Below, one piece after another: positions 1-9,700 of a stretch of DNA of 60,283 bases; positions within the stretch are counted from its first letter, which is position 1; every line of letters starts with the position of its first letter. Made by a program: the position numbers and the translations under genes. The stretch is from Endozoicomonas numazuensis (lineage in GTDB: Bacteria; Pseudomonadota; Gammaproteobacteria; Pseudomonadales; Endozoicomonadaceae): contig NZ_JOKH01000003.1 in the NCBI RefSeq assembly GCF_000722635.1, positions 540,093 to 600,375 on the forward strand, read 5' to 3'. The notes beneath the pieces are model-generated. The model had not been told where the DNA came from, ran no database searches, and saw nothing but the letters and a program-made list of their open reading frames with translations.

Positions 1-3000
1 CAAAACGATGTCATCCAGGTGAAACTGCGTGAGCTCGGTCAGCAGCCTGAAGCTCAGGTCAAAGCCCGTAATGCTGCTCTGGCCCAGACCCTGGGTATGG
101 ATCCTTTCGCCGAAAAAACCACTCTGGTTGAACAAAATGAAGCCATTGAAGCCAAACTCCAAGAGCTAAACCAGCAGCCCGATGCCCTTGCCAAGCAACG
201 CAATGCACAGCTGGCTCAACAGCTGGGTATTGTTGACTTTGATGATGACGCAGCCCTGGATCAGCAAAACGCTGCCATCCGGGCGAAGATGCATGCTGCC
301 ATCCAGGCGGAGCTCGATCAGCAGAATAAAATTCAGGTCAAGGCCCGCTATCAAGACATCGCCGCACAACTGAACATTCAGGGTTTTGATGGCGATGCTG
401 ATCTTGACAACCAGCGAGCGGTTCTGCTGCAGAGAATCCAGGAGTTAAACGCTGTTGCAGGCCCTGGAAACGATGCTGACGTCAAAGCCCAACAGGCCGC
501 TTTAGCCGCCGTTCTTGGCATTGAACTGGATGATGCCGGTACCCTCGACGACCGAAATACAAAGCTTGAAGAAGCCATGCAGGGCACAGTCGACAAGCTC
601 GTCGAAGAACTGGAAGACATCAGAACGCCCGGACATCCCAAAGCTAAGCCTGAAGTAAAAGAAACACTGGGTAAATTGGAAAGAGCTCTGGAGATGGCTG
701 ACCCGGATGAAGAGGATGATGAGTATCTTCGTCGTTGGGCCATTTCCGAGGAGATGAAGAAATACATCACTCAAGCCAGGGAGCGTTCAGAAGAAGAAGC
801 CATTGACGTACTCGAAGTTCTGGAAGATAAGCTCGAGCTCGAAGTTGATGAAAACGACGACAGGGCCAAAAGACTGGCCAGAGTTCATGAAAAACTGGGC
901 ACCGATGACGTCACAGAAGAGATTCTGAACGATATAGAGATTGCCCTTCAAGATGATGACGAGGAAGAAGCTCCTCAGGGCAACAGAGATGACAAGCTCC
1001 AGAGGCTTCGTGATCGTCTTACCAACGAAGTTGAAGAAGTGGATGAGAGAGCCGGGGAAAGACAGACCGCACTGCTTGAAGCTGCTGAAAAGAACCTGGA
1101 TATCAACGCTGATAAAAACGCGGATGAAAGAGGTAAGGCTTTCAGTGATGAGTTAGCAAAACAACTGGATGTTGAGTACGATGACGACAATCCTGGTCTG
1201 AATGACAGAAAGGAAGCCCTTAAAGCCAAGGTTCAGGTGTTAAATGACGAAGTCGACGAAGCCTATGCAAATGAAGGGACAAGAAGAAACCGGAACAATG
1301 AGATAGCCCAGCTGCTCGGCATTGAGGACTTTGATGAAGCGGCTCCTATTGACAACCAGAATGAAGTACTTCAGAGAAAACTCCATCAACTGGATAGTCA
1401 GATAGACAGCGCTGGTCAGCTAACCGTTAAAGATCGTATTGCGGATATTGATGCCGTGCTCGATAAACAAGTAGCTCGCCTCAGCCCCAAACCACGATAC
1501 GTGCTTGATCGTGAGGTAGCCTGGTCCAAGCGAGCTCTGGCGGAAACTGAAAGTGAACTGGAAGCGGTTCGTGGCAAGCATTTGGAGATTACGGGTCGTG
1601 AAGGTGTTCACCCCATCACGGATGAAGAAGCCACTGTTCTCAACCAGAAAATGAAGCAGATTCAGACCGATTTAGGTCTGGATGCTCCTGACGAGCAGAA
1701 CACCGATGATCGTGTCGATGCCATCAGGCAACACCTTCAGGGAGATGGTGCCGGAAAAAGAGGTGAAGCCGCTGAGAAACTGAGAGCTGTCACTACAGAT
1801 CTGAAGGTTCCTGTAGAGGGTGACCCCGGAGTACTGGAAGAAGGTGATTACTTCGATGCCATCACAGCCTATACAGCTACTCATGGTCAGGATGAAGTTG
1901 AAGAAGTGGTAGGTAAACTGCCTGAAACAAGAAAAAAATACGATCAGGTCACTACCTTCCTTCAGGATCATGAGCAGAAACGTCTGGCTGTGGCCAATGC
2001 TGAGCAGGAACAAAGGAATGCACAACAGGATCTGGATCGTAAGAAGCAAGAGATTGCCGATTTAGTGGGCGATGACCAGGCAGCGAAGACAAGGCTTAGA
2101 AACGAAAAGGATCAGCTGGATCTGCTACTGAAGCAGAAAACAGCAGCTGTTCCTGTCGCGCAGAAAGATCTGGATGATCATGAAGCCCTTCTTAAAACTA
2201 CTGAAGAAAGTATGGGCCTTAAGCCCGCCCCTACCGATGAGCATGATGCCCGGGTTAATGCCTTGAGAGACAAACAGGCACAACTGGGTGGTGATGATGG
2301 TAATGGAGGCAAGATCGAGCAGCTGACTCAACAACAGCTCCAACTGGCAGCTGAACTTGAAGCTATGCAGCAAGAACTTGAGACAAAAAACGCAGTAGTG
2401 ATGGCAGCAGAAGAAGCCGTAGAGAATGAAGGTGGCCCTTACCAGTACACGCCGAAACAGGCAAAAGTCGAGTTAGCGATACAAGCTTATTCGAACGATA
2501 ACATCTTCAAAGATAAAGCCCTGAGAGCAGCTATTGGTCTGGCTAACGCAGCGAAAAAAGCTAATAAGCCAGATATCAACCTTGTCGCTTTCGACTTCGA
2601 CGATGAGTTTGCTTCCATTCGCTTGCAGGCACTGGTCGGCGATGAATTGACTCTTGAACAGTCCAGTCGCATTGTTGAAGTCTTCAGAAAACTGAAGGAG
2701 ACTTTCCCAACCGCTCAAGCAATAGATGATGGCGAACCTGTAACAGCATTCCAGAGAGCTCTGGATCTGGCTGATCAGGCAAGGGCTCAGATACAAACCG
2801 GCCCTCAGCACTTCGATGACGTAATTAATGGTCTGGGATCGAGCGCCATAAACTATGAAGAGCACGACCCTCGTTACCTGAAGGCCTTTTCAGATTACTT
2901 TGCTGAACAGTCAGAAAACGGTAACATGGTCATTGTTCTGCTGCGTGACGGTCTGGTCAACCATGCTGAACTTGGAAGTTACATGAGGGCAGCCAGGACT

Positions 3001-5043
3001 CTTGGTCAAGCGCAGCAGATTCAAAAGCCTACTGTAGATCAAACAGCCCAGCTTTTAGCATTAGAAGAAGCATTCGCAGAGCAGTATCAAGAGCTAGAAC
3101 ATTTCCTTAGCTACAAACACGGCGTTGAGGTGGCTCCGTTCAAGAAAATTATTACAATGCTGTCCGACGACGGAATAGATAATTTTATAGATAGCGCCTT
3201 TAAATCTGTCGCCGTGACCGCCACCGGTCCAACAGGGATGAAAGAGTCTGTCACTGGCATGACGGAATATGCAGCTTCAATCATCGCTAACATTATTCTG
3301 GACGATATAGCCTTGAATAACGGCATTCAAACAGGAGCTTTTCTTGCCAATATTCAAGAGACTTTGACACCTTATGCCTATGCCCTCGGCGTGGCAGAGT
3401 CCGACTTGATCAAGGTTATCACCAGCACTCTTTCACAGCTTCACGCATCGGCTGTTGAACACCAGGTATTTGATTTCTGGGTAAAACCTTCGGCCTATCT
3501 GGTACAGGCCGTGACCTGGTATTTCAACAGTTACAAACCACTACTGGCCACCAGTACTGCCTGGCAGGCAAGCAAACTTGCACTCTCTAACATGGGGTAC
3601 CTTTACCTCCTGGACCTGACTAACCGAGGGGATTATCTGCACAGAATACCAACGCCTTTCCAGAACTGGCTGGAACGCTATGAAATTGATCAGGACCGAA
3701 CCGGTCAGTATGCCTTCCATAGTGATTTAGAAAGAATTACTGAAGTCGGTGGTCTGCTGATGCCATTTGGCAAGGCCGCATCAATGGGCATCATGTTGAA
3801 CACGGGTAAGATGCTGTTTGCCAGACAGTACCATGCCAACCCACATATGTATCGCAGCTTTCTCCGCCTGGTGCCTCAAATGGTGAAATCCATGGGCTCC
3901 AGACAAGGAATACAGGTACCGTTGCTGCATAGAGTAACACCGCAAAAAGTGAAAATGCTGGCCTCAGTTACAGCCGGTGTAGTGCTTGGTCCAGTGACCA
4001 CCGCTGGATCCTATGTCTACGGCCTGATGTCTGGATTTACCACGCCTCAAGTTGTCTTGGCATCTATGGCCGCGGGTGTTTCTTATGACTTCTTCATGAA
4101 CGACAACAAAATGCTCACTCAGTGGCTAAGTGGCCCAGTGGGTAGGGGTATTGACTCGATCAACCGTTGGAGAGGCACTGGCGAAAGTGAAGCAGAGTAC
4201 ATAAGACGTACTGCTGTTGCTAATCCACAACGCCATAACGAAACTGATCAGGCTTATGCCCAGCGTGTTAAAAAGAGTAACATGATGCATGGCTGGACAC
4301 GTAATGAGAGCAACTATCTGCATTTCCGTGAACGTCGTGATCAAACCATGAAACTCTATGACCAGGGTTGGGAAAAGTACTTCAAGGAAAATGTGCCCAA
4401 GTGGTCATTCTCGCATGCAGAAAGTATTCCTTATTCTTATACTCTGGGTGCCTTCTATGAATGGCAAAAGGTTGATGATAAGGATGAAAAGATCGATATT
4501 ATTGGCAAACCTCCAATAAAATCAACTAAGGCTTCTTCTGTGACTTCAACACCTGTTGTCACACAAGCAATCTCTGAAACCGTTCCGGTTAAAACACCAG
4601 CAGTCCCTCTCGTAGATCTGGATGAAGATGAAGATTGGGAAACTGTAACAACGACTACCGAAGCGCCTGTGACCACATCGACCACAGTCGATACTTCGGT
4701 TAGCAGTGAACCAGTGTCTGAACCTAGCTCATCCAGCGTCGTCCAGACAACGACTGCATCCATGGAGCCTGTTGAAACACCAGCAACCCCTCCCGTAGAT
4801 TTGGATAAAGAAGAAGATTGGGAAGTCACAACCACAGCAGCTCCGGTCACTACAACGACGACAGCAGTGCCGATAACACCGGCTACTACTACCTCAACCA
4901 CTACTACCTCAACCACTACAAGTACTGCACCTAAGGAAACCCCAGTACTCAAACAACCCACTTCAGAGATTAACCTTGACGACTTCAATCTGGATGATGA
5001 TTGGGATAATGAAGACTGGGATACTGGACACGACGAGTTCTGA
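1..5043 (+). CDS. Giant repeat/coiled-coil protein with Thr-rich acidic tail, 5' end outside window
   Basis: The frame is already open at base 1 (Q-N-D-V-I-Q...), so the gene begins upstream; the GTG at 19 is not a convincing start. About 1680 residues are visible. The first 190 residues are near-tandem units of about 44-49 residues that carry an LGI-x-x-FD-x-D motif followed by a QN-x-x-I-x-x-KL-x-EL helix; a related unit recurs near nt 1200-1430. Charged, Glu/Gln/Lys-rich coiled coil continues to about nt 2450. Residues 830-1490 look more globular, with hydrophobic stretches near nt 3960-4110. From about nt 4510 the tail is Thr/Ser/Val-rich with three acidic Trp motifs of DLDEDEDWE type (nt 4611, 4797, 4972). 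I recognise no enzymatic domain. A surface-exposed or host-directed role is possible but unproven. Confidence 0.85.
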   Translation, partial: QNDVIQVKLRELGQQPEAQVKARNAALAQTLGMDPFAEKTTLVEQNEAIEAKLQELNQQPDALAKQRNAQLAQQLGIVDFDDDAALDQQNAAIRAKMHAAIQAELDQQNKIQVKARYQDIAAQLNIQGFDGDADLDNQRAVLLQRIQELNAVAGPGNDADVKAQQAALAAVLGIELDDAGTLDDRNTKLEEAMQGTVDKLVEELEDIRTPGHPKAKPEVKETLGKLERALEMADPDEEDDEYLRRWAISEEMKKYITQARERSEEEAIDVLEVLEDKLELEVDENDDRAKRLARVHEKLGTDDVTEEILNDIEIALQDDDEEEAPQGNRDDKLQRLRDRLTNEVEEVDERAGERQTALLEAAEKNLDINADKNADERGKAFSDELAKQLDVEYDDDNPGLNDRKEALKAKVQVLNDEVDEAYANEGTRRNRNNEIAQLLGIEDFDEAAPIDNQNEVLQRKLHQLDSQIDSAGQLTVKDRIADIDAVLDKQVARLSPKPRYVLDREVAWSKRALAETESELEAVRGKHLEITGREGVHPITDEEATVLNQKMKQIQTDLGLDAPDEQNTDDRVDAIRQHLQGDGAGKRGEAAEKLRAVTTDLKVPVEGDPGVLEEGDYFDAITAYTATHGQDEVEEVVGKLPETRKKYDQVTTFLQDHEQKRLAVANAEQEQRNAQQDLDRKKQEIADLVGDDQAAKTRLRNEKDQLDLLLKQKTAAVPVAQKDLDDHEALLKTTEESMGLKPAPTDEHDARVNALRDKQAQLGGDDGNGGKIEQLTQQQLQLAAELEAMQQELETKNAVVMAAEEAVENEGGPYQYTPKQAKVELAIQAYSNDNIFKDKALRAAIGLANAAKKANKPDINLVAFDFDDEFASIRLQALVGDELTLEQSSRIVEVFRKLKETFPTAQAIDDGEPVTAFQRALDLADQARAQIQTGPQHFDDVINGLGSSAINYEEHDPRYLKAFSDYFAEQSENGNMVIVLLRDGLVNHAELGSYMRAARTLGQAQQIQKPTVDQTAQLLALEEAFAEQYQELEHFLSYKHGVEVAPFKKIITMLSDDGIDNFIDSAFKSVAVTATGPTGMKESVTGMTEYAASIIANIILDDIALNNGIQTGAFLANIQETLTPYAYALGVAESDLIKVITSTLSQLHASAVEHQVFDFWVKPSAYLVQAVTWYFNSYKPLLATSTAWQASKLALSNMGYLYLLDLTNRGDYLHRIPTPFQNWLERYEIDQDRTGQYAFHSDLERITEVGGLLMPFGKAASMGIMLNTGKMLFARQYHANPHMYRSFLRLVPQMVKSMGSRQGIQVPLLHRVTPQKVKMLASVTAGVVLGPVTTAGSYVYGLMSGFTTPQVVLASMAAGVSYDFFMNDNKMLTQWLSGPVGRGIDSINRWRGTGESEAEYIRRTAVANPQRHNETDQAYAQRVKKSNMMHGWTRNESNYLHFRERRDQTMKLYDQGWEKYFKENVPKWSFSHAESIPYSYTLGAFYEWQKVDDKDEKIDIIGKPPIKSTKASSVTSTPVVTQAISETVPVKTPAVPLVDLDEDEDWETVTTTTEAPVTTSTTVDTSVSSEPVSEPSSSSVVQTTTASMEPVETPATPPVDLDKEEDWEVTTTAAPVTTTTTAVPITPATTTSTTTTSTTTSTAPKETPVLKQPTSEINLDDFNLDDDWDNEDWDTGHDEF

Positions 5044-5087
5044 TTAATATCAGCAACCCACGCATAACCCTCTAAGGGTTATCAAAC

Positions 5088-5122
5088 GAAGCCAGTATGA
5101 AGGATACATACTGGCTTCTTCC
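5088..5122 (+). terminator. Hairpin terminator after the giant gene
   Basis: A 12-bp perfect stem (GAAGCCAGTATG / CATACTGGCTTC) with a 7-nt loop lies 45 bases after the stop and is followed by a short pyrimidine run. A smaller hairpin (TAACCCT / AGGGTTA) lies just upstream at 5064-5080. Confidence 0.65.
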
Positions 5123-5207
5123 TATTAAAAGGCAGCCCATTAATCGTTTACAGGACAAGTCACACACCTTTAAAAAATTGAAAGCAATACGATGAATAAT
5201 ACGATTA

Positions 5208-5356
5208 AGGATTTGTCCCAAAATAACTTCCCGATTTTCACCCGGATTCCGTTCGCCCTGAGCCTGTCGAAGGGTTATGGCATTGGGCTTCGACAAGCTC
5301 AGCCCGAACGGATTTTGAGCAGATTTGAATAAGGAAGTTATTTTGGGACTACTCCT
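5208..5356. repeat. MITE-like palindromic repeat, family 1, copy a
   Basis: About 149 bp with terminal inverted repeats (left AGGATTTGTCCCAAAATAAC, right end in reverse AGGAGTAGTCCCAAAATAAC, both running on into TTCC). The centre is a second palindrome built from CTGAGCCTGTCGAAGG and its complement. A second copy is at 10982-11124. It has no coding capacity, and the bases between the flanking genes hold nothing else that I recognise. Confidence 0.7.
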
Positions 5357-5586
5357 AACCTGTTGCTTTACTATAAAGACAGAAAACTGATTAAAGGCTC
5401 TATCTGAAACAGTTCTGTATCAAAAAATCTGGCTTCAGGAGTGATGCAATAGTCTGTTAATGACTTCTGTATTCAACATGAATACCCGATATAGATTCAC
5501 AGGAATCGCTGGATAAGCCTCTAAAAGTGCAATGATGAACAGCCTGGTCAAGCTTCGATTAACCCTCTACGAGAAGGTATTAGTGC

Positions 5587-5967
5587 ATGTTTTCCTTTTC
5601 TGAAAAAACAACTCAAATGAATAATGCTCAAGCAAATTCAATTAACGAAATGCTTGAACGGAAGCATGACTCTATAGTCGACCCCTACCCTTTTAAACCT
5701 ACAGAATCATTGTTCGGTATTACTTCCCTTTTTTCAGTTTGCGCAGCCACATCTCTGACTCTGATACTGACTTTGGGGCCAGTGACTGTGTGCAATGCAG
5801 ACTGGAATGAAACAGAAGATGATGAAGAGCGGTCAGTCGTTGAACAGTTCATCAATGAACAGGATGATTCCGGCTCTCCTTATCCAGTTCCTGATGAAGC
5901 TGACCTCGATGAAATGGAAGACCAGGGAGAACTGGAAGGATACTACCCAGAAGAAGCAGAGCAATAA
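5587..5967 (+). CDS. Small acidic membrane-anchored or secreted hypothetical protein
   Basis: 126 residues, not recognised. The N-terminal 40 residues are polar. A hydrophobic segment at about residues 41-66 (SLFSVCAATSLTLILTLGPV) could be an internal signal anchor. The last 60 residues are strongly acidic, with repeated Glu/Asp runs and many Pro/Tyr near the end. A GAGAAGG ribosome-binding site sits 9-10 bases before the ATG. It is monocistronic, between repeat DNA and the sensor kinase gene. The acidic tail recalls that of the giant upstream protein, but I see no sequence match that would link them. Confidence 0.55.
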   Translation: MFSFSEKTTQMNNAQANSINEMLERKHDSIVDPYPFKPTESLFGITSLFSVCAATSLTLILTLGPVTVCNADWNETEDDEERSVVEQFINEQDDSGSPYPVPDEADLDEMEDQGELEGYYPEEAEQ

Positions 5968-6339
5968 GTTCAGCTTGTGCATAAGGCATCATTGCCTAAC
6001 CCGGAAATTTCATGAAGTGTTTTGTCGTCATACTCATTTTTATTGCATGAACCAGACCACAAAATACTGTCATGACGATAAAGCTTCGGCAAAAAGATGA
6101 CAATCTGGATGTGTTAACGTTCACGTCCAGCAAAAAATGAACACGACAGTGCTTTTATAGTCTTTGCAACTTTATGAAGTTTCCGATCTAAACATAAATC
6201 CGATACACCAATAATCAGGTATAGAATTACAAGCAATACACTCGACACTTGCTGAGATATCCAGACTTCCTTATTGCGTTAGCAGGCAAATGCAGGTAAA
6301 AAAGAGCGGCAGAGCAATAATTAAGATAAAGCGACTCTC
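5968..6339. other. Intergenic region, no gene recognised
   Basis: 372 AT-rich bases between the small acidic protein and the hybrid kinase. One short frame-shifted reading frame runs to 6100 but has no plausible start signal. The region presumably holds the kinase promoter; I see no clear operator or terminator. Confidence 0.5.
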
Positions 6340-8670
6340 ATGCCAATCCGTTTCAGGGATCGACTGTCATTCAAACAGGCACGTAACACCGTTGTCATAG
6401 CCTTCATACTGGGGCTATTCCTGAGTCTGTTTCAGGTCATCACCGACTACCAGTCCCAGGACCGGCAAATTGATGCCACCATAGAAACCTATATCGCCAT
6501 TACCCGTACACCCGCCGCCCGGATTGCCTATAACATTGATAAAGAGCTGGCCAATGAGCTGGTGCTGGGACTGATCGAATCACCTACCATCGTCAGGGCA
6601 GAAATCGTTGATCCTTCAGGTGCCGCATTGGCTGCTGTCAGCAAAGAGCCACAGCAAGATAAGGCCCGGCCTTTTACTGATATGTTGTTTGGCGCCAGCC
6701 GAACCTATATCCGAGAACTGAAGGTACCCTTTGATGAAGATGAAAAGCTTGGCTGGTTAAAAATCGTAGCGGACACTCGCCCTATCAGTATTCAGTTTTT
6801 TGACCGCTCAATTGTGACAATGGTCACAGGGCTGGTCAGAACATTCTTACTGTCTCTGGTGCTGTTCATCATGCTCTACTTGATGTTAACCAAACCTTTG
6901 CTCAACCTTACTGACCGAATGGTCGAGCATCCGGAAGACAGTAACAAAATTCAGTTACCGGAACCCAAGGGGCATGAGAATGATGAAATTGGTCTGCTGG
7001 CACGCACCATCAATCACTACCTGAACAATATCCATCACCATCTGCATCATCGACGACGGGCTGAAGAACAGTTACGAGAACACCTGGCGGAGCTCGAAAC
7101 CATTATTGCCCGGCGTACCCGGGAAATTCGTAAAAACAACGAGACATTGGAAAAAACCAACCGCCAGCTTGAGAAAGCACGCAGTCAAGCTATGGAAACC
7201 GCCAGCCAGCGAGCCAAGCAGTTATCCAGTCTGAGTCATGAAATCAGAACACCACTCAATGCACTTCTGGGCATGTTGAGTATTGCTCTCGACGAAGAAC
7301 TGACTGAAGTACAACACCAGCGGTTAACTATTGCCCGGGATTCTGGCACACACCTGATACGACTACTCAATGATATTCTGGATCTCTCCCGGCTTGAATC
7401 AGGCAAAATGATTCTCGAAGAGATTCCTTTTGATCTCAGAAGCTCACTGGAAGACGTGGTCGTTCTCACCGGGCAATCAACCTTCACTAAAGGGGTGCCC
7501 ATCTTTTGTGATATTGATCCTACATTGCCCGAAGAGGTTGTGGGAGACCCTACCCGCTTCCATCAGGTCATCACCAATCTCGTCAGCAATGCCGCAAAAT
7601 TTACGGATGAGGGCGAAATTCGCCTCTGGCTTGATTGCCAGAAAACATCAGAGAACAGTCTGGTGATCATGCTGAATATCAGTGACACCGGTATCGGTGT
7701 TCCGGAGTCAGCTCTGGATGAAATCTTTAAACCTTTTGCCCAGGCCAGCAGTGATACCAGCCGTCGCTTCGGAGGTTCGGGTATGGGCTTGCCTCTGACT
7801 CAATCTATTGTCACTAATATGGGTGGACAACTGTCTGTCATCTCAGAACCCGGAGAAGGCAGTACCTTTTCTGTGCAGCTACCTTTCCACTATGAGTCAG
7901 CCGAGGAAAAAGTGCCTGTACCTTCTGATGCCAGAGAAAGACAACTGGTGCTTGACTGCTCAGAAGCTTTGCAGAGCTGTTGTTCTCACCTTCTGACACA
8001 CTGGGACATTACCCATCGACAAGCGAGTAACAGTGAAACCGGGATCCAACCTGGTGATTGGGCAGATATTCTGATTACTGACCATAAAGAGCAGGCCAAA
8101 AGCGCTGTTCTGGATAACCCGTCTCTGAAAGTCATTTATGCGGCTCACACCCCTCTGGAAAACAGTCCAGATACGTTGGTTTGGCTTCCACTCCCCCTGA
8201 CCCGGACGCTACTCATCCAGGCGTTGGAAAAAACCCAAACCATTAGCTACGAGGTTTCACAGCCGTTACCTGCCACTCTGAATACTCAGCATAAAAAAAG
8301 CAGCCATTACTCTGTTCTGGTGGTCGAAGATAACCCCATCAACCGAATGGTGGCAGAAGGCATGCTTGAGCAATTAGGCTTCAACGTGGAGCTGGCCCAT
8401 AACGGCAAGAGCTGCCTCGAAGCATGCCAGCACAAGAACTACGACCTGATTTTAATGGACTGCAATATGCCGGTCATGGATGGGTTTACCACCACTCGAA
8501 GACTGCGTGACCAGATAGAAACCCGGGAAACGCCCATAGTTGCTTTGACAGCCAATGCTCTCAATGAACACCGAAAACAGTGCCTTGAAGCAGGCATGAA
8601 CGACCATCTGGCAAAACCCTTCAACAAGGAACAGCTTGAAAGCACTTTGTCCAAGTGGCTTGCAGCCTGA
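6340..8670 (+). CDS. BarA/RcsC-type hybrid sensor histidine kinase, no Hpt domain
   Basis: 776 residues. Two membrane segments (about 17-36 and 167-188) enclose a periplasmic sensing domain of about 130 residues. A HAMP-like linker and coiled coil (about 190-290) follow, then HisKA with the phospho-accepting H300 in LSHEIRTPLN. The HATPase domain has its N box near N417, DTGIG at 449-453 and the FGGSGMGL box. A degenerate receiver-like stretch lies at about 535-640. The C-terminal receiver (about 660-776) has VVEDN acidic residues and phospho-acceptor D707 in LILMDCNMPVMDG, plus the conserved Lys in LAKPF. A BarA-type relay normally ends in an Hpt domain, which is absent here, so a separate Hpt protein is expected. 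The signal sensed is unknown. The gene stands alone. Confidence 0.9.
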   Translation: MPIRFRDRLSFKQARNTVVIAFILGLFLSLFQVITDYQSQDRQIDATIETYIAITRTPAARIAYNIDKELANELVLGLIESPTIVRAEIVDPSGAALAAVSKEPQQDKARPFTDMLFGASRTYIRELKVPFDEDEKLGWLKIVADTRPISIQFFDRSIVTMVTGLVRTFLLSLVLFIMLYLMLTKPLLNLTDRMVEHPEDSNKIQLPEPKGHENDEIGLLARTINHYLNNIHHHLHHRRRAEEQLREHLAELETIIARRTREIRKNNETLEKTNRQLEKARSQAMETASQRAKQLSSLSHEIRTPLNALLGMLSIALDEELTEVQHQRLTIARDSGTHLIRLLNDILDLSRLESGKMILEEIPFDLRSSLEDVVVLTGQSTFTKGVPIFCDIDPTLPEEVVGDPTRFHQVITNLVSNAAKFTDEGEIRLWLDCQKTSENSLVIMLNISDTGIGVPESALDEIFKPFAQASSDTSRRFGGSGMGLPLTQSIVTNMGGQLSVISEPGEGSTFSVQLPFHYESAEEKVPVPSDARERQLVLDCSEALQSCCSHLLTHWDITHRQASNSETGIQPGDWADILITDHKEQAKSAVLDNPSLKVIYAAHTPLENSPDTLVWLPLPLTRTLLIQALEKTQTISYEVSQPLPATLNTQHKKSSHYSVLVVEDNPINRMVAEGMLEQLGFNVELAHNGKSCLEACQHKNYDLILMDCNMPVMDGFTTTRRLRDQIETRETPIVALTANALNEHRKQCLEAGMNDHLAKPFNKEQLESTLSKWLAA

Positions 8671-8686
8671 TAAACATGGGGACGCT

Positions 8687-8746
8687 GTTCACCCTGAGCT
8701 GTCGAAGGGTTGTGCTACCAGGCTTCGACAGGCTCAGCCCGAACGG
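8687..8746. repeat. REP-like palindrome (CTTCGACAGGCTCAG family)
   Basis: An imperfect inverted repeat built from GTTCACCCTGAGCTGTCGAAGG and GCTTCGACAGGCTCAGCCCGAAC, between the convergent ends of the kinase and msrB. The same core occurs near 5250, 11030, 19435, 27547, 54417 and 58099. It could act as a transcription terminator for both genes. Confidence 0.7.
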
Positions 8747-8830
8747 GTTTTGAGAGGGTTGAACAGAGAAGTCAGCTTCAGGCAGTTTCTTAATACCTGT
8801 ACTTTCAACTAAACCCTGACAACTCAATAC

Positions 8831-9220
8831 TTAACTTTCTTTGAACTGAAGTGCCACCGAGTTCATGCAGTACCTCATCCCTGTAGGCTCCGGGCCGTCT
8901 GGAAATACATGCCCCAAATGCGCATTACACGCGGAGCAAACGACTTCAATGCGGTCCATCCCCAGGCTTTTATCCTCGATATATTTCACAGCTTCTTTAT
9001 CCACGACTTCCCAGAAGCTCGGCCAGCCACAGCCTGCATCAAATTTGGTCGTCGATTCAAACAGGACCTGATCACAACAGACACAGCTATAGCAGCCATT
9101 GCCATCAAAATGAACGTATTCACCGGAAAAAGGCCTCTCTGTCCCCTTCTTCCGACAAACCTGATACTGATCATCAGTCAACTCTTCCTGCCACTGGGCA
9201 TCGGTTTTTTCTACAGTCAT
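8831..9220 (-). CDS. msrB: Peptide-methionine (R)-S-oxide reductase MsrB
   Basis: 129 residues. It reduces methionine-R-sulfoxide in oxidised proteins, using thioredoxin as reductant. All family signatures are present: two CxxC zinc pairs (C46/C49 and C95/C98), the GCGWPSFW box with the possible resolving C64, the HLGHVFPDGP motif and the catalytic C118 in RYCMN. The frame is open upstream to 9331, but the ATG at 9220 is chosen because GGAGGT sits just in front of it and the resulting protein has the usual MsrB length. The gene is monocistronic and convergent with the hybrid kinase gene. Confidence 0.95.
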   Translation of the reverse strand: MTVEKTDAQWQEELTDDQYQVCRKKGTERPFSGEYVHFDGNGCYSCVCCDQVLFESTTKFDAGCGWPSFWEVVDKEAVKYIEDKSLGMDRIEVVCSACNAHLGHVFPDGPEPTGMRYCMNSVALQFKES

Positions 9221-9406
9221 ACCACCTCCAGCATCTTTAGCTGAAATATCCGGGTTTAGCTCGTGCACTGCTGCCTTAAAGCGATCATAATGATCGCCTG
9301 ATTTCCTTCCAGATAGAACATTTTTTACCAAGTCTTGTCTATTTATAGTCAGACAGCGTGTGTTCTGAGGAATCTGGTGCCTTGATCCCTGCTGATCAAG
9401 GACACT

Positions 9407-9570
9407 AGGAGGCTGTCCGAGAATAGACAGCCCGGCCTAAAATCCAGAAAGAACGGCCATCTTTTCCACTGAATTTGCTTAAATAGGTCCACTATTCGCA
9501 CAAATTCAGTGAAAAAGCTGACTCGTTCTACTGAATTTTATGCTCGGACGCTACTCTCGGTCAGCCTCCC
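9407..9570 (+). repeat. MITE-like repeat, family 2, complete copy
   Basis: A 164-bp element with terminal inverted repeats of about 20 bp (left AGGAGGCTGTCCGAGAATAG, right end in reverse GGGAGGCTGACCGAGAGTAG). An almost identical 148-bp copy lies in the opposite orientation at 12712-12859, and a short fragment at 27509-27547. The rest of the 9221-9700 gap holds only the short upstream region of alaA. Confidence 0.75.
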
Positions 9571-9700
9571 AGGAGGCTGAACCAAAACAATCAGCCTTCT
9601 ATGGCTGCCCAGCCATGAGTAATGACAACATACAAAAACACAATTGACCCCGGAGCCATAAGTGCGACTGGCTCCCAGAGTCAACACTGGAAAAGTACCC

